A stretch of DNA of 19,033 bases from an uncultured bacterium. Lineage in GTDB: Bacteria > Cyanobacteriota > Vampirovibrionia > Gastranaerophilales > Gastranaerophilaceae. The position numbers were made by a program, and so were the translations under genes. The notes under the pieces were generated by a model, which saw only the letters and a list, made by a program, of their open reading frames with translations, was not told the DNA's origin and made no database searches. Positions within the stretch are counted from its first letter, which is position 1; the number at the start of each line of letters is the position of its first letter. Shown piece by piece: positions 1-6,974 of this stretch. The stretch covers positions 1 to 19,033 of the forward strand of contig URYF01000025.1 in NCBI GenBank assembly GCA_900551965.1, in the 5' to 3' direction.

Positions 1-145
1 GCGGTTACAATAATAATCGTTATAATAACCAAGGCGGTTATCGTGATAACAGACAGGGCGGATATAACAGAGATAATCGCCAGGGCGGTTACAATAATAA
101 TCGTTATAATAACCAAGGCGGTTATCGTGATAACAGACAAGGCGG
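1..145 (+). repeat. 84-bp coding tandem repeat, 1.7 copies
   Basis: Bases 85-145 repeat bases 1-61 with one mismatch (56 versus 140), a period of 84 bp or 28 codons in frame with the host gene. The array probably continues left of the window. It encodes GGY/NNR/DNRQ units of the disordered N-terminal tail. Confidence 0.9.
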
Positions 146-779
146 GTTCCAGCAAAGAAGACCGCAAAATAACAGATTTAATAATAGGAGACCAAATAAC
201 AGAAATAATGCTCCAAAACAATTATTGGTCAGCAGAGAACAGCTTGAACAAATTGAATTGTTGTATAAGTTGATGTTACCTCTTCCAAATCCGGATGCAC
301 ATGAAGTTATTGGTGAAAAAATCGGTTTGGAACCAAGAAAAGTATTTTTTGGCATAAATCTTATAAGACAAAAAATGATGTTGCCGAAATTACCGTTCCC
401 TAAACGTAAATTGGCTATCACACCGGATCAATTAAATGCGATAAAAATGCTTTATGAACCATTATTGCCGCTTCCGCCAATCGGGTGTCACAAAATCATT
501 GCATCTCAATTAAAGATGGATGAATGGAGAGTCCACGTCGGTATTGGTTTAGTTCGTGCTCAAATGGGTATGGAACGTTGGAATCAAGAACGTGAAGATG
601 CTCCGGAAGAATTCAAAAAACAAAAGGCTGAAGAAGTTAAAAAAGCTAAGTCAACAAAAAAAGCAGATAAAAAAGATGAAGCTCCTGTAGAAGCAGCAGC
701 TGAAGAATCAGTTGAAGAAGCTCCTAAGAAAAAAAGAGGCAGAAAACCTAAAACTGAGGAAGCTCCTGCTGAAGAATAG
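3..779 (+). CDS. RGG/Asn-rich protein with a duplicated 63-residue module (5' end outside window)
   Basis: The frame is open to the left edge, so the N-terminus and start are missing; 258 residues are visible. Residues 1 to about 70 are low complexity (Gly, Tyr, Asn, Arg, Gln) with repeated GGY and DNRQGG units, resembling disordered RGG-type RNA-binding tails. Residues about 78-125 and 141-188 are two copies of one module, 63 residues apart, sharing 17 of 48 aligned positions, with common anchors LY, LPLP, H, GI and R. The last 60 residues are Lys/Glu/Ala-rich and end in a KKKRGRKPK-type basic patch. A TTG at 225 could be taken for a start, but the same frame runs unbroken upstream of it and carries the repeat, so a start there is unlikely. 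rimM begins 2 bp after the stop, so cotranscription with rimM-trmD is likely. A role in RNA or ribosome biology is inference; the family is not recognised. Confidence 0.8.
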   Translation, partial: GYNNNRYNNQGGYRDNRQGGYNRDNRQGGYNNNRYNNQGGYRDNRQGGFQQRRPQNNRFNNRRPNNRNNAPKQLLVSREQLEQIELLYKLMLPLPNPDAHEVIGEKIGLEPRKVFFGINLIRQKMMLPKLPFPKRKLAITPDQLNAIKMLYEPLLPLPPIGCHKIIASQLKMDEWRVHVGIGLVRAQMGMERWNQEREDAPEEFKKQKAEEVKKAKSTKKADKKDEAPVEAAAEESVEEAPKKKRGRKPKTEEAPAEE

Positions 780-781
780 TT

Positions 782-1297
782 ATGGTTAAATACGTTTCGG
801 TCGGTAAAATTGTTAATTTTCATGGAATTAAGGGCGAAGCAAAAGTTGGTTATTCCAAAAATCAACAGGATTTTGTGTTATCGCTTGATACGGTTTTTCT
901 GAAAAATAATAATGAATATCTGCCATTGCATATTGAATCAATCAAGCCGCATAAAAATCTTTTAATTGTTAAATTTGAGGGTATTGATTCTATAAATGAT
1001 TTAATCCCATATAAAGGGCAGCTTTTGTTTGTTGAGGATACAATAATACGTGAAAGTCTTGAAGAAGATGAATTCTTGATTGATGAACTTGTCGGACTGG
1101 AAGTTTTTGATAATGCCAATGGGAAAAAACTTGGGTTTGTAATCGGTGTTTCCAATAATGGGGCAAGTGATTTAATTTCTGTTAAAACAAATTCAAAGAA
1201 GATTTCATTAATTCCTTTTGTCAAAGCTATAGTACCTGTTGTTGATATCCGGAATAAAAAAATCATGATAAACAATCTTGAAGGGTTATTGGAATGA
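782..1297 (+). CDS. rimM: Ribosome maturation factor RimM
   Basis: RimM binds ribosomal protein S19 and helps mature the 16S rRNA 3' (head) domain of the 30S subunit in the cytoplasm. The 171-residue length is typical. The N-terminus has the characteristic VGKIVNFHGIKGE segment of the RimM beta-barrel (residues about 7-19). The C-terminal half (from about residue 97, FLIDELVGLEVFD) matches the PRC-barrel that contacts S19, and the tail MINNLEGLLE is typical. The start lies 2 bp after the stop of the upstream gene. The stop overlaps the trmD start as ATGA, so translational coupling is likely. rimM-trmD is a widely conserved pair, which supports the call. Confidence 0.95.
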   Translation: MVKYVSVGKIVNFHGIKGEAKVGYSKNQQDFVLSLDTVFLKNNNEYLPLHIESIKPHKNLLIVKFEGIDSINDLIPYKGQLLFVEDTIIRESLEEDEFLIDELVGLEVFDNANGKKLGFVIGVSNNGASDLISVKTNSKKISLIPFVKAIVPVVDIRNKKIMINNLEGLLE

Positions 1298-1989
1298 GAT
1301 TTGATGTATTAACTTTATTTCCGGAATTTATCTGTTCATATTGTGATTTCAGCATAATGAAACGGGCAAAAGAGGGTGAAGTTTTTACGTTGAATGCTGT
1401 TAATCCACGAGATTTTACTTTGGATAAGCATAAAAAAGTTGATGATACTCCGTACGGCGGTGGGGCTGGAATGGTTTTGATGCCGCAGCCATATATTGAT
1501 GCTTATAAAAGTGTTGAGAAGCTGGAAAATTCAATAACCGTAATGCTTTCCCCACAAGGTGAACCGCTTTGTGAAGATTTGGTTTTGGATTTGGCAAAGT
1601 ATGACCAGATTGTAATGCTTTGCGGTCATTATGAAGGGTTTGATGAGCGTATTCGCGAAATTATCAAGCCAAAAGAAATTTCAATTGGGGATTTTGTTTT
1701 AACAGGCGGAGAGTTACCTGCATTGTGCCTTATTGATACAGTGAGCAGGAAGCTTAATGGAACATTAGGGAAGATTGAATCTGCCGAAGATGACAGTTTT
1801 TCAAACGGGCTTTTGGAATATCCGCAATACACCAGACCAAGAGAGTTTGAAGGGTATAAAGTTCCTGAAGTTTTGTTAAACGGTAATCATAAAGATATTA
1901 ATGAATTTCGTTATAATATGCAGTTAGAGCGTACAAAATTACGCCGTCCGGATTTATACGAAAAATATATAAATAACCTGGAACAATAA
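1294..1989 (+). CDS. trmD: tRNA (guanine-37-N1)-methyltransferase TrmD
   Basis: TrmD transfers a methyl group from S-adenosylmethionine to N1 of G37, next to the anticodon, and so prevents +1 frameshifting. It is a SPOUT (trefoil-knot) enzyme acting as a dimer. The family signatures are present: DTPYGGGAGM at residues 51-60, CGHYEGFDER at 110-119, SIGDFVLTGGE at 130-140 in the knot, and DSFSNGLLEYPQYTRP from residue 167. D167 aligns with the catalytic Asp. The 231-residue length is slightly shorter than in E. coli and normal for the family. The start overlaps the rimM stop by 4 bp. The stop codon directly abuts the stop codon of the opposing gene. Confidence 0.97.
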   Translation: MRFDVLTLFPEFICSYCDFSIMKRAKEGEVFTLNAVNPRDFTLDKHKKVDDTPYGGGAGMVLMPQPYIDAYKSVEKLENSITVMLSPQGEPLCEDLVLDLAKYDQIVMLCGHYEGFDERIREIIKPKEISIGDFVLTGGELPALCLIDTVSRKLNGTLGKIESAEDDSFSNGLLEYPQYTRPREFEGYKVPEVLLNGNHKDINEFRYNMQLERTKLRRPDLYEKYINNLEQ

Positions 1990-2466
1990 TTACTGATTCA
2001 ATGGACCTCCCGGGGTTCCGATACCAAAGAAGTTTTTCACAAGTTTAAATGCTCCATAGACTCCCAAACCGCCGGCGCAGATTTTAGACGGCAGTCCTTT
2101 GGTTAATAGTGCTCCCAGCCCTAAGGCGAATGGTACAACGTGAGATACAAGCATTGATGAAAAGCCTTTAACATAACCTATTCCAAGGTTAAAAAATCTT
2201 CTCCAGCCCTGATCCAGTTCCATGTTGTAAGCTGTATTTTTTACCCCATCTGTTAACTTGCTCATACTGTTTGAATACATTGAGTTATTAAGATAATGAG
2301 CGGTGCCTAAGGCATCTCTTTCGCTTGCATAAAGGTCAGCTTGAAGTTTTCCGATATAATGTGCATCATATCCGACCATTCCTAAAGCTGCAACACCGAC
2401 TCCTTTTCGTAAAATATTACCGGTGTTTCCTTTCAAAGCTTTTGTTATTCGACTTACAATTTTCAT
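1990..2466 (-). CDS. Small hydrophobic protein, probably membrane-associated, unknown function
   Basis: This 158-residue protein is not recognised. A basic N-terminus (MKIVSRITKALKG) precedes a hydrophobic stretch at about residues 20-33 (GKGVGVAALGMVGY region). A second hydrophobic region lies at about 104-145, with Gly/Ala/Leu-rich segments around VVPFALGLGALL and AGGLGVYGAF, suggesting one to three membrane helices or a membrane hairpin. The middle (38-95) is polar, with Asn, Ser, Tyr and Asp. The gene starts 2 bp after the stop of the HEAT-like gene, so the two are almost certainly cotranscribed and may work together. Its stop codon touches that of trmD. Confidence 0.7.
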   Translation of the reverse strand: MKIVSRITKALKGNTGNILRKGVGVAALGMVGYDAHYIGKLQADLYASERDALGTAHYLNNSMYSNSMSKLTDGVKNTAYNMELDQGWRRFFNLGIGYVKGFSSMLVSHVVPFALGLGALLTKGLPSKICAGGLGVYGAFKLVKNFFGIGTPGGPLNQ

Positions 2467-2468
2467 AA

Positions 2469-3419
2469 TTATGCCTTTTTACTTTCTTTAGGTTGTTCTT
2501 TTTTCGGGGTATCTTTCACTTCAAATTCTTTTTCAACTTGTTTGCCGGACATTTTTAGCAGAATATTACTTGCATCTATTGCATCTTGTCCGTAACCGTT
2601 GTTTGATTGCTGCATATTTTTCAGTACGTTAACGGTATAATCATCTCCGGTAACTATTCTACCATCAAGAGCTGAAAGTGCTAACAACCTGATTTCTTCT
2701 GACGGGTCTTGCAGCATTTTATTCACTAATGCTGTTAATGCTTTATCGTCATGTCTGGAGTCATCTTCCTCAAGACGAGCGTAAACTTCTTTTGCAGCAT
2801 TAAGTCTTACATTTTTATCCTGACTGTTCAAATAATTTTCAAGGTTTCTAATGTAATCATCTGTTAATTCTACAATTTTACGTTTTTCGGTTTTCTTTTT
2901 GTTATCTGCGTTGTTTGCGGAATTAGCATCAGCTGCTGTTGTATTTGTATTATTAGTTGTATAAGTATTATTGTTATTGTTGTTGCCGATTGTACCTGAA
3001 TTTGTTCCGTTATTTACATTATTGCCGGAATTCCCGTTAGGATGAAGCTTTCCATCGCCTCCAACGCTTCCTGTGTAATAATTTGAAGGATAGCATGGCG
3101 CGTTTACATTATATGTTGGCGGTTGTGAGCCCGGAGTTGAGACTGACGGGTTAAATATTTGAATATTAACACCTGAAGCTACTGCAGGGATTTGACAATT
3201 CTGGGCGGGTTGATATTGTGGATAAATAGTGTTTTGCGGCGGTAAATATCCTTGAGGATACTGTGCTTGAGTCTGTGGCTGTTGCACTGTTGGCTCAGGT
3301 AAATTTTGAGCAGGCAAAGCCGTAGCTTGATTAGCCGGAGTTGTTGTTACCGGATTTGTCGCACCGTTATACTGCACTTGAGGATTTTTTTGTTGAATAT
3401 TCTGTCCCGTTACTTGCAT
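2469..3419 (-). CDS. Pro/Gln/Asn-rich protein with C-terminal HEAT-like helical repeats
   Basis: The 316-residue protein has two parts. Residues 1 to about 180 are low complexity: Gln/Pro/Thr/Tyr-rich first, then Asn/Gly/Thr-rich with runs of Asn, resembling prion-like or disordered assembly regions. Residues about 186-295 are alpha-helical with HEAT-like spacing; stretches such as DKNVRLNAAKEVYARL and SEEIRLLALSALD show the usual 'D..VR..A...L' pattern. The C-terminus is Lys/Glu/Pro-rich. No signal peptide or membrane helix is visible. HEAT-type repeats usually mediate protein contacts, so a scaffold role is inferred. The gene has its own -10 box and heads a two-gene unit with the hydrophobic protein downstream. 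Confidence 0.75.
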   Translation of the reverse strand: MQVTGQNIQQKNPQVQYNGATNPVTTTPANQATALPAQNLPEPTVQQPQTQAQYPQGYLPPQNTIYPQYQPAQNCQIPAVASGVNIQIFNPSVSTPGSQPPTYNVNAPCYPSNYYTGSVGGDGKLHPNGNSGNNVNNGTNSGTIGNNNNNNTYTTNNTNTTAADANSANNADNKKKTEKRKIVELTDDYIRNLENYLNSQDKNVRLNAAKEVYARLEEDDSRHDDKALTALVNKMLQDPSEEIRLLALSALDGRIVTGDDYTVNVLKNMQQSNNGYGQDAIDASNILLKMSGKQVEKEFEVKDTPKKEQPKESKKA

Positions 3420-3447
3420 AATACGTATTTTTCCCTAAATTCTACCT

Positions 3448-3453
3448 ATTATA
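3448..3453 (-). promoter_or_regulatory. -10 box (TATAAT) of the HEAT-like gene
   Basis: A perfect TATAAT on the minus strand sits 28 bp upstream of the start codon at 3419, giving a predicted leader of about 20 nt. The -35 region is weak (TTATTC at 17-bp spacing). It lies in the 98-bp gap after the GH57 gene, so the HEAT pair can be transcribed independently of that operon. Confidence 0.5.
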
Positions 3454-3517
3454 TTAAAGTATTTGGGAGTGAATAATTTGCGTATTTTGTAAAGTTTTAT
3501 TAATAGTAGTTTTAGTA

Positions 3518-6064
3518 TTATTGGCTTAGCATAGTAAGTTTATCTAATTTTACTTTGTAAAAATCTACGTTGACATTAAGATTTCTGCCGATAGCTAAAA
3601 GAAGGTTGATAAATTTTATTTCTTTTTCTTTCGGTGCTTCTTGGTTATTTTCTATAATATCGCCTATTCTATGGTAGATTTTGTTATAGTAAATATTTTG
3701 GGCTTCTGTGATATCAATTTGAAGTTCAAGTTTTCCAATAATATCAAACAATTCAACAATAGCATCAGCTTGCTGAATTTCAAAACTTTTGGTTAATCTG
3801 TTCAGATTTGTGATGATTTTTTTTGCAAAACTGTTATTTGAAGGAGTTTTGTCAATTTCAATATTCATTTTTCTGGCTTCAAAATTTATATCCATAATTT
3901 CCTGAATTACCGGTCTATCTACAAACCCGTCAGAATGTGCTAAAAGGTCGTTATATCTTTGGCTTAGGGCATATCCAGCAGAAATCTTAAATTCGTTAGG
4001 GATTTCTAAGCCAAGGTTTTGCATGTGATATATTGAACCTTTTCCTTGGTCATACATATCTTTGTATGTGTTTGCAAATTTTTCCATCTGATCTTTTAGT
4101 AATATTTGAAGAATTTTCTTTCTTTCCTCAATGAAAATATCTTTAAGAGTAAAGTATTCTTTACCGAATTTTTCATCAATAATTCTGATGATTTCAGTCA
4201 GCGGATATAGCATAAATGTTTTTACCAGTGATGCCTTTAATTCCTGGAATTCTTCATTATTTGAATATTCTTTTATTGCACAGTGGAAATCGCCGCCGGC
4301 ATACTGCATTAGAGCAAATACAAGATTTGCTTTTTGCAGGGTTACTTTTGAACGAATTTCAATGTTTCCGATAATCAAGTTAGAATTACCCTTTTGAACT
4401 TTTTGGTAATCATGTCGTTTGACGGTGTAGCAATATACATCTTCTTCATCTTCAAAATCCTGATAGAGTGAAGATATAGCCCACAGGCAGGCAATTTGTT
4501 TAGATGTAACAACAGATGGTCTTACAAATCTTTCATAAATATCTCTGCCAGTGCCGTATTCTTGAATGTTACTTTTAGCTTCCGATAGAATTTCAAGGAA
4601 GTTTTCCTCAAAATTTTCGTTACTGAAATTGGCTGCCAGTTGCATTGCACGTGCTGCATATTTCATAATTTGAACAGTTTCAATTCCTGAAATTTCAGAG
4701 AAGAACCAGCCGCAGCTTGTGTACATAAGCATAGCTTGACGTTGCATTTCCAAAAGCTCCATACCTTTTATTCGTTCTTCTTCTGTTAAATCAGGTTTGA
4801 AGTTTTCTTTTTGGAATTTTTTGATTTTTGAATAGTTTCTATCTAAAATTACTTCAATATAGTTATTTCGGATATTCCAAACGTTGTCATTGTAGTATTT
4901 TGAACCTTCTTTTTCAAAAACTTCAGCCAGATGATCTCTTAGGTAATCAAGAGCATTACGTAAAGGCTTACGCCACTTTTGATTCCAACCCGGGTGTCCG
5001 CCTGTAGAACAGCCGCAATCATCCATCCATCTTCCCACTCCGTGGAAACAGCTCCAAGAAGAGGCTTGTTTAATATCTACTTCATAATTGCTTCGGTACT
5101 TTTCAAGGTATTCTGCGTAATTGGTGATTTTGAACCCTTCATCTTCTGCTTTAATTTTTAGAACATAAGACAGTGCCATATCGCCAAATTTTGTATGGTG
5201 GCCGTAGCTTTCACCATCAGTTGCAATATTTATTAATTGAGGATAGTTTCTTAATTCTGAAACCCCTTCTTTTAGGCGTTTAATAAATTTATTACCGTCA
5301 GTGAGTAGTTCATCAAATGCAACAGATCTTGAAATCGCACCATCATAGAAAAACAAATCTATAGATTTTGTTTTATCACATTTCAGGGTATATTTGTAAG
5401 AGCGGGCAGGATCTATGTTGCCCCAGCTTACATCTTGCCATTCTTTATCAGATGTTTTCTTGACTTTTAAAGCCTGATAAGGAGACAGCACGGTGAATTT
5501 TATTCCGTTATCGACGAGAACCTTTAATGTGGCATCATCTACAGCTGTTTCAGCAAGCCAAATCCCTTCAGGTTTTCTTCCAAACCTGTATTCGAAATCT
5601 CTGATTCCCCATTTAACCTGTGTTTCTTTATCTCTGGTATTTGCAAGCGGCATAATAATATGGTTATAAACCTGAGCCATAGCATTTCCGTGCCCGTTAT
5701 GCAGAGAGATACTTTCAATATCAGCTTTAATAATTCTTTCATAGGTTAAAGGAGCGTATTCCTCCATCCAGGAAAGTAATGTCGGACCGAAGTTATAACT
5801 CATGTATTCGTAGTTGTTGACAATATCCAGAATTCTGTTTTTGTTATCTACAATTCTTGATACAGAGTTAGGATTGTAGCATTCTTTGCAAATTCTTTCG
5901 TTCCAATCGTGAAACGGAAGAGCGCTGTCTTGAAGTTCAATAGCTTCCAACCACGGGTTTTCTCTTGGCGGCTGATAAAAGTGACCATGTATTGTCAGAA
6001 ACTTTTCTGCTTTTGTACTGTTAGTATTTTTACTGCTGTTGTTATTTGCCATAATCTTGTCCAT
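3518..6064 (-). CDS. Glycoside hydrolase family 57 protein with DUF3536-type C-terminal region
   Basis: Probably acts on alpha-glucans (amylase, glucanotransferase or branching type); the exact substrate cannot be read from sequence. GH57 motifs are in order: HGHFYQP at residues 26-31 (region 1), GIWLAETAVD at 167-176 with E172 as likely nucleophile, and ATDGESYGHH at 281-290 with D283 as likely acid/base. A Cys-rich segment around residue 340-360 (WSCFHGVGRW, DCGCSTGG) and a long helical C-terminal half match the roughly 800-residue DUF3536-type GH57 proteins. There is no signal peptide, so it is cytoplasmic. Two starts are possible: ATG 6064 has an AAAAGG only 1 nt away, while ATG 6052 (844 residues) has the same element about 13 nt away. 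The OB-like secreted gene lies 28 bp upstream, so an operon is likely. Confidence 0.88.
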   Translation of the reverse strand: MDKIMANNNSSKNTNSTKAEKFLTIHGHFYQPPRENPWLEAIELQDSALPFHDWNERICKECYNPNSVSRIVDNKNRILDIVNNYEYMSYNFGPTLLSWMEEYAPLTYERIIKADIESISLHNGHGNAMAQVYNHIIMPLANTRDKETQVKWGIRDFEYRFGRKPEGIWLAETAVDDATLKVLVDNGIKFTVLSPYQALKVKKTSDKEWQDVSWGNIDPARSYKYTLKCDKTKSIDLFFYDGAISRSVAFDELLTDGNKFIKRLKEGVSELRNYPQLINIATDGESYGHHTKFGDMALSYVLKIKAEDEGFKITNYAEYLEKYRSNYEVDIKQASSWSCFHGVGRWMDDCGCSTGGHPGWNQKWRKPLRNALDYLRDHLAEVFEKEGSKYYNDNVWNIRNNYIEVILDRNYSKIKKFQKENFKPDLTEEERIKGMELLEMQRQAMLMYTSCGWFFSEISGIETVQIMKYAARAMQLAANFSNENFEENFLEILSEAKSNIQEYGTGRDIYERFVRPSVVTSKQIACLWAISSLYQDFEDEEDVYCYTVKRHDYQKVQKGNSNLIIGNIEIRSKVTLQKANLVFALMQYAGGDFHCAIKEYSNNEEFQELKASLVKTFMLYPLTEIIRIIDEKFGKEYFTLKDIFIEERKKILQILLKDQMEKFANTYKDMYDQGKGSIYHMQNLGLEIPNEFKISAGYALSQRYNDLLAHSDGFVDRPVIQEIMDINFEARKMNIEIDKTPSNNSFAKKIITNLNRLTKSFEIQQADAIVELFDIIGKLELQIDITEAQNIYYNKIYHRIGDIIENNQEAPKEKEIKFINLLLAIGRNLNVNVDFYKVKLDKLTMLSQ

Positions 6065-6092
6065 ACCTTTTAATTTTTAATAAACACTGTAC

Positions 6093-6593
6093 CTATTTTT
6101 TCTTTTCGTCTTTTTTAACTTTATTTACCACTTTAAAATTATCAACATCCATCCAAGGATCTCCAAGTGCAGTTGAGAAAATTTTGCCGGTAAATTCGAC
6201 TTCATCACCTGCATCGAGGTCAATATTCTTTTCAGCCACTTCTTTTTTTAGAAATATTTTCAATTCAGATAAAGGAATGTTATGATTTGTAACATCCGGT
6301 CTTTGAATCAGGAATGAAATATATTTATCATGAGGGCGCATAGCCGGCGGATAATCTAAACCAAGGGTTGAAAATTTATCAAATTTACCTCTTACTCTTA
6401 CATATCTGCGCAGGTATCTGTCAGGATTAGATATAAGTTCCAGCGGATTAACGTCGGTATATTGATACTGCGGTGTTGTAGGGGTAGAAACCGCTGTTGG
6501 TGCAGCTGTTGTGTTCACTGTATTTGTGTTTATATTTATTCCGATAAACGCAGTTAGAATGACTGTCAGTGATATTATTTGTAATTTCTTCAT
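6093..6593 (-). CDS. Exported OB-fold-like protein
   Basis: The 166-residue protein starts with a signal peptide (MKK, then hydrophobic IISLTVILTAFIGI, residues about 4-19). No lipobox Cys is visible, so it is periplasmic or anchored by an uncleaved helix. A Thr/Pro/Ala linker (25-45) leads to a beta-rich domain with NPDRYLRRYVRVRGKFDKF at about 56-74 and DAGDEVEFTGKIFSTALGDPWMDVDNFKVV at the end, the pattern of small OB-fold proteins (a 'ring/opening then modified strand' layout). The tail is Lys-rich. AGAGG lies about 4 nt before the ATG, a convincing ribosome-binding site. It heads a two-gene unit with the GH57 gene; a carbohydrate or nucleic-acid ligand is not resolved. Confidence 0.75.
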   Translation of the reverse strand: MKKLQIISLTVILTAFIGININTNTVNTTAAPTAVSTPTTPQYQYTDVNPLELISNPDRYLRRYVRVRGKFDKFSTLGLDYPPAMRPHDKYISFLIQRPDVTNHNIPLSELKIFLKKEVAEKNIDLDAGDEVEFTGKIFSTALGDPWMDVDNFKVVNKVKKDEKKK

Positions 6594-6625
6594 TTTGACC
6601 TCTTACTTAAACTTCTTACACCTAG

Positions 6626-6654
6626 ATTTTAACACATAATTAAAATAAAGGAAA
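6626..6654 (-). promoter_or_regulatory. Promoter of the OB-like/GH57 operon
   Basis: Minus strand: TTTCCT (6649-6654), a 17-bp spacer, then TAAAAT (6626-6631). It sits about 33 bp upstream of the start codon at 6593 and about 40 bp from the MITE-like element. Confidence 0.5.
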
Positions 6655-6687
6655 CTGTCTTAACTAATAATTGGTTGGGGATTTACA

Positions 6688-6860
6688 AAAAATTCGGTAG
6701 TTATATACATGTTTCCACCAACATTATCGTCATTGCGAGAAAATCTATGATTTTTGAAGCAATCCGGTATCATTTTTTTTATTGAATAAAATTTCCGGAC
6801 TGCTTCGCTGTGATGTGCGTTTTTATTTAGTGGAATTTTGTATATAAGTTCCAAAAATTC
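6688..6860. repeat. 8-bp target-site duplication flanking copy A
   Basis: AAAAATTC occurs at 6688-6695 and again at 6853-6860, directly outside both GG-starting element ends. Exact 8-bp duplications occur with several transposase families, including ISL3 and IS66. Confidence 0.75.
6696..6852 (-). mobile_element. MITE-like element, copy A (157 bp)
   Basis: The element is the reverse complement of copy B at 11265-11421. The best segment, 6699-6774 against 11343-11418, matches at 71 of 76 positions. The ends form a terminal inverted repeat that matches at 20 of 26 positions (GG-N-A-S-TTATATAC core). An exact 8-bp direct repeat, AAAAATTC, flanks it at 6688-6695 and 6853-6860, as expected of a target-site duplication. 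The interior holds the GTCATTGCGAG and GAAGCAATCC motifs common in dispersed bacterial intergenic repeats and forms a long imperfect palindrome. It has no transposase gene. Open frames across it are not real genes. It fills much of the 381-bp gap between two divergent genes. Confidence 0.85.
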
Positions 6861-6864
6861 CCAC

Positions 6865-6893
6865 TTGCCTTTTTATTTATTCTCATGTATAAT
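6865..6893 (+). promoter_or_regulatory. Promoter of the SNF2 helicase-tsaD unit
   Basis: TTGCCT (6865-6870), a 17-bp spacer ending in TG, and TATAAT (6888-6893). Predicted start near 6900 gives a 5' leader of about 75 nt before ATG 6975. The -35 box starts 13 bp after the end of MITE copy A. Confidence 0.75.
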
Positions 6894-6911
6894 TCTATTG
6901 TAGTTAAGGGT

Positions 6912-6932
6912 TTACGAATAGACGGTTCGTAA
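6912..6932 (+). promoter_or_regulatory. Hairpin in the 5' leader of the helicase mRNA
   Basis: TTACGAA (6912-6918) and TTCGTAA (6926-6932) form a perfect 7-bp stem with a 7-nt loop about 12 nt after the predicted transcription start. A second, bulged pairing, TTCCCTT with AAGGAA (6942-6956), covers the only purine-rich stretch before the start codon. A regulatory role is inference. Confidence 0.45.
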
Positions 6933-6974
6933 TGAAAGTTGTTCCCTTAGAAGGAAAGAGATATACTCTGTTCG

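Noticed and set aside
225..227. TTG at 225 as the start of the first gene
   Set aside because: The same frame is open without a stop to base 3 and carries the repeat; no ribosome-binding site precedes the TTG.
43..273. Plus-strand 76-codon frame rich in Ile/Val/Thr
   Set aside because: It is the 84-bp tandem repeat read out of frame; the frame that continues into the real gene at 3-779 has a sensible RGG/Asn composition.
1415..1832. Two minus-strand frames inside trmD
   Set aside because: Mirror frames of a complete, motif-rich trmD.
6696..6852. Intergenic repeat as a CRISPR or REP-type array
   Set aside because: Only two distant inverted copies, no regular spacing, and TIR plus duplication features point to a mobile element.
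6660..6854. 64-codon minus-strand frame
   Set aside because: It lies across MITE copy A and its ends match the element, not a gene; copy B does not keep the frame.
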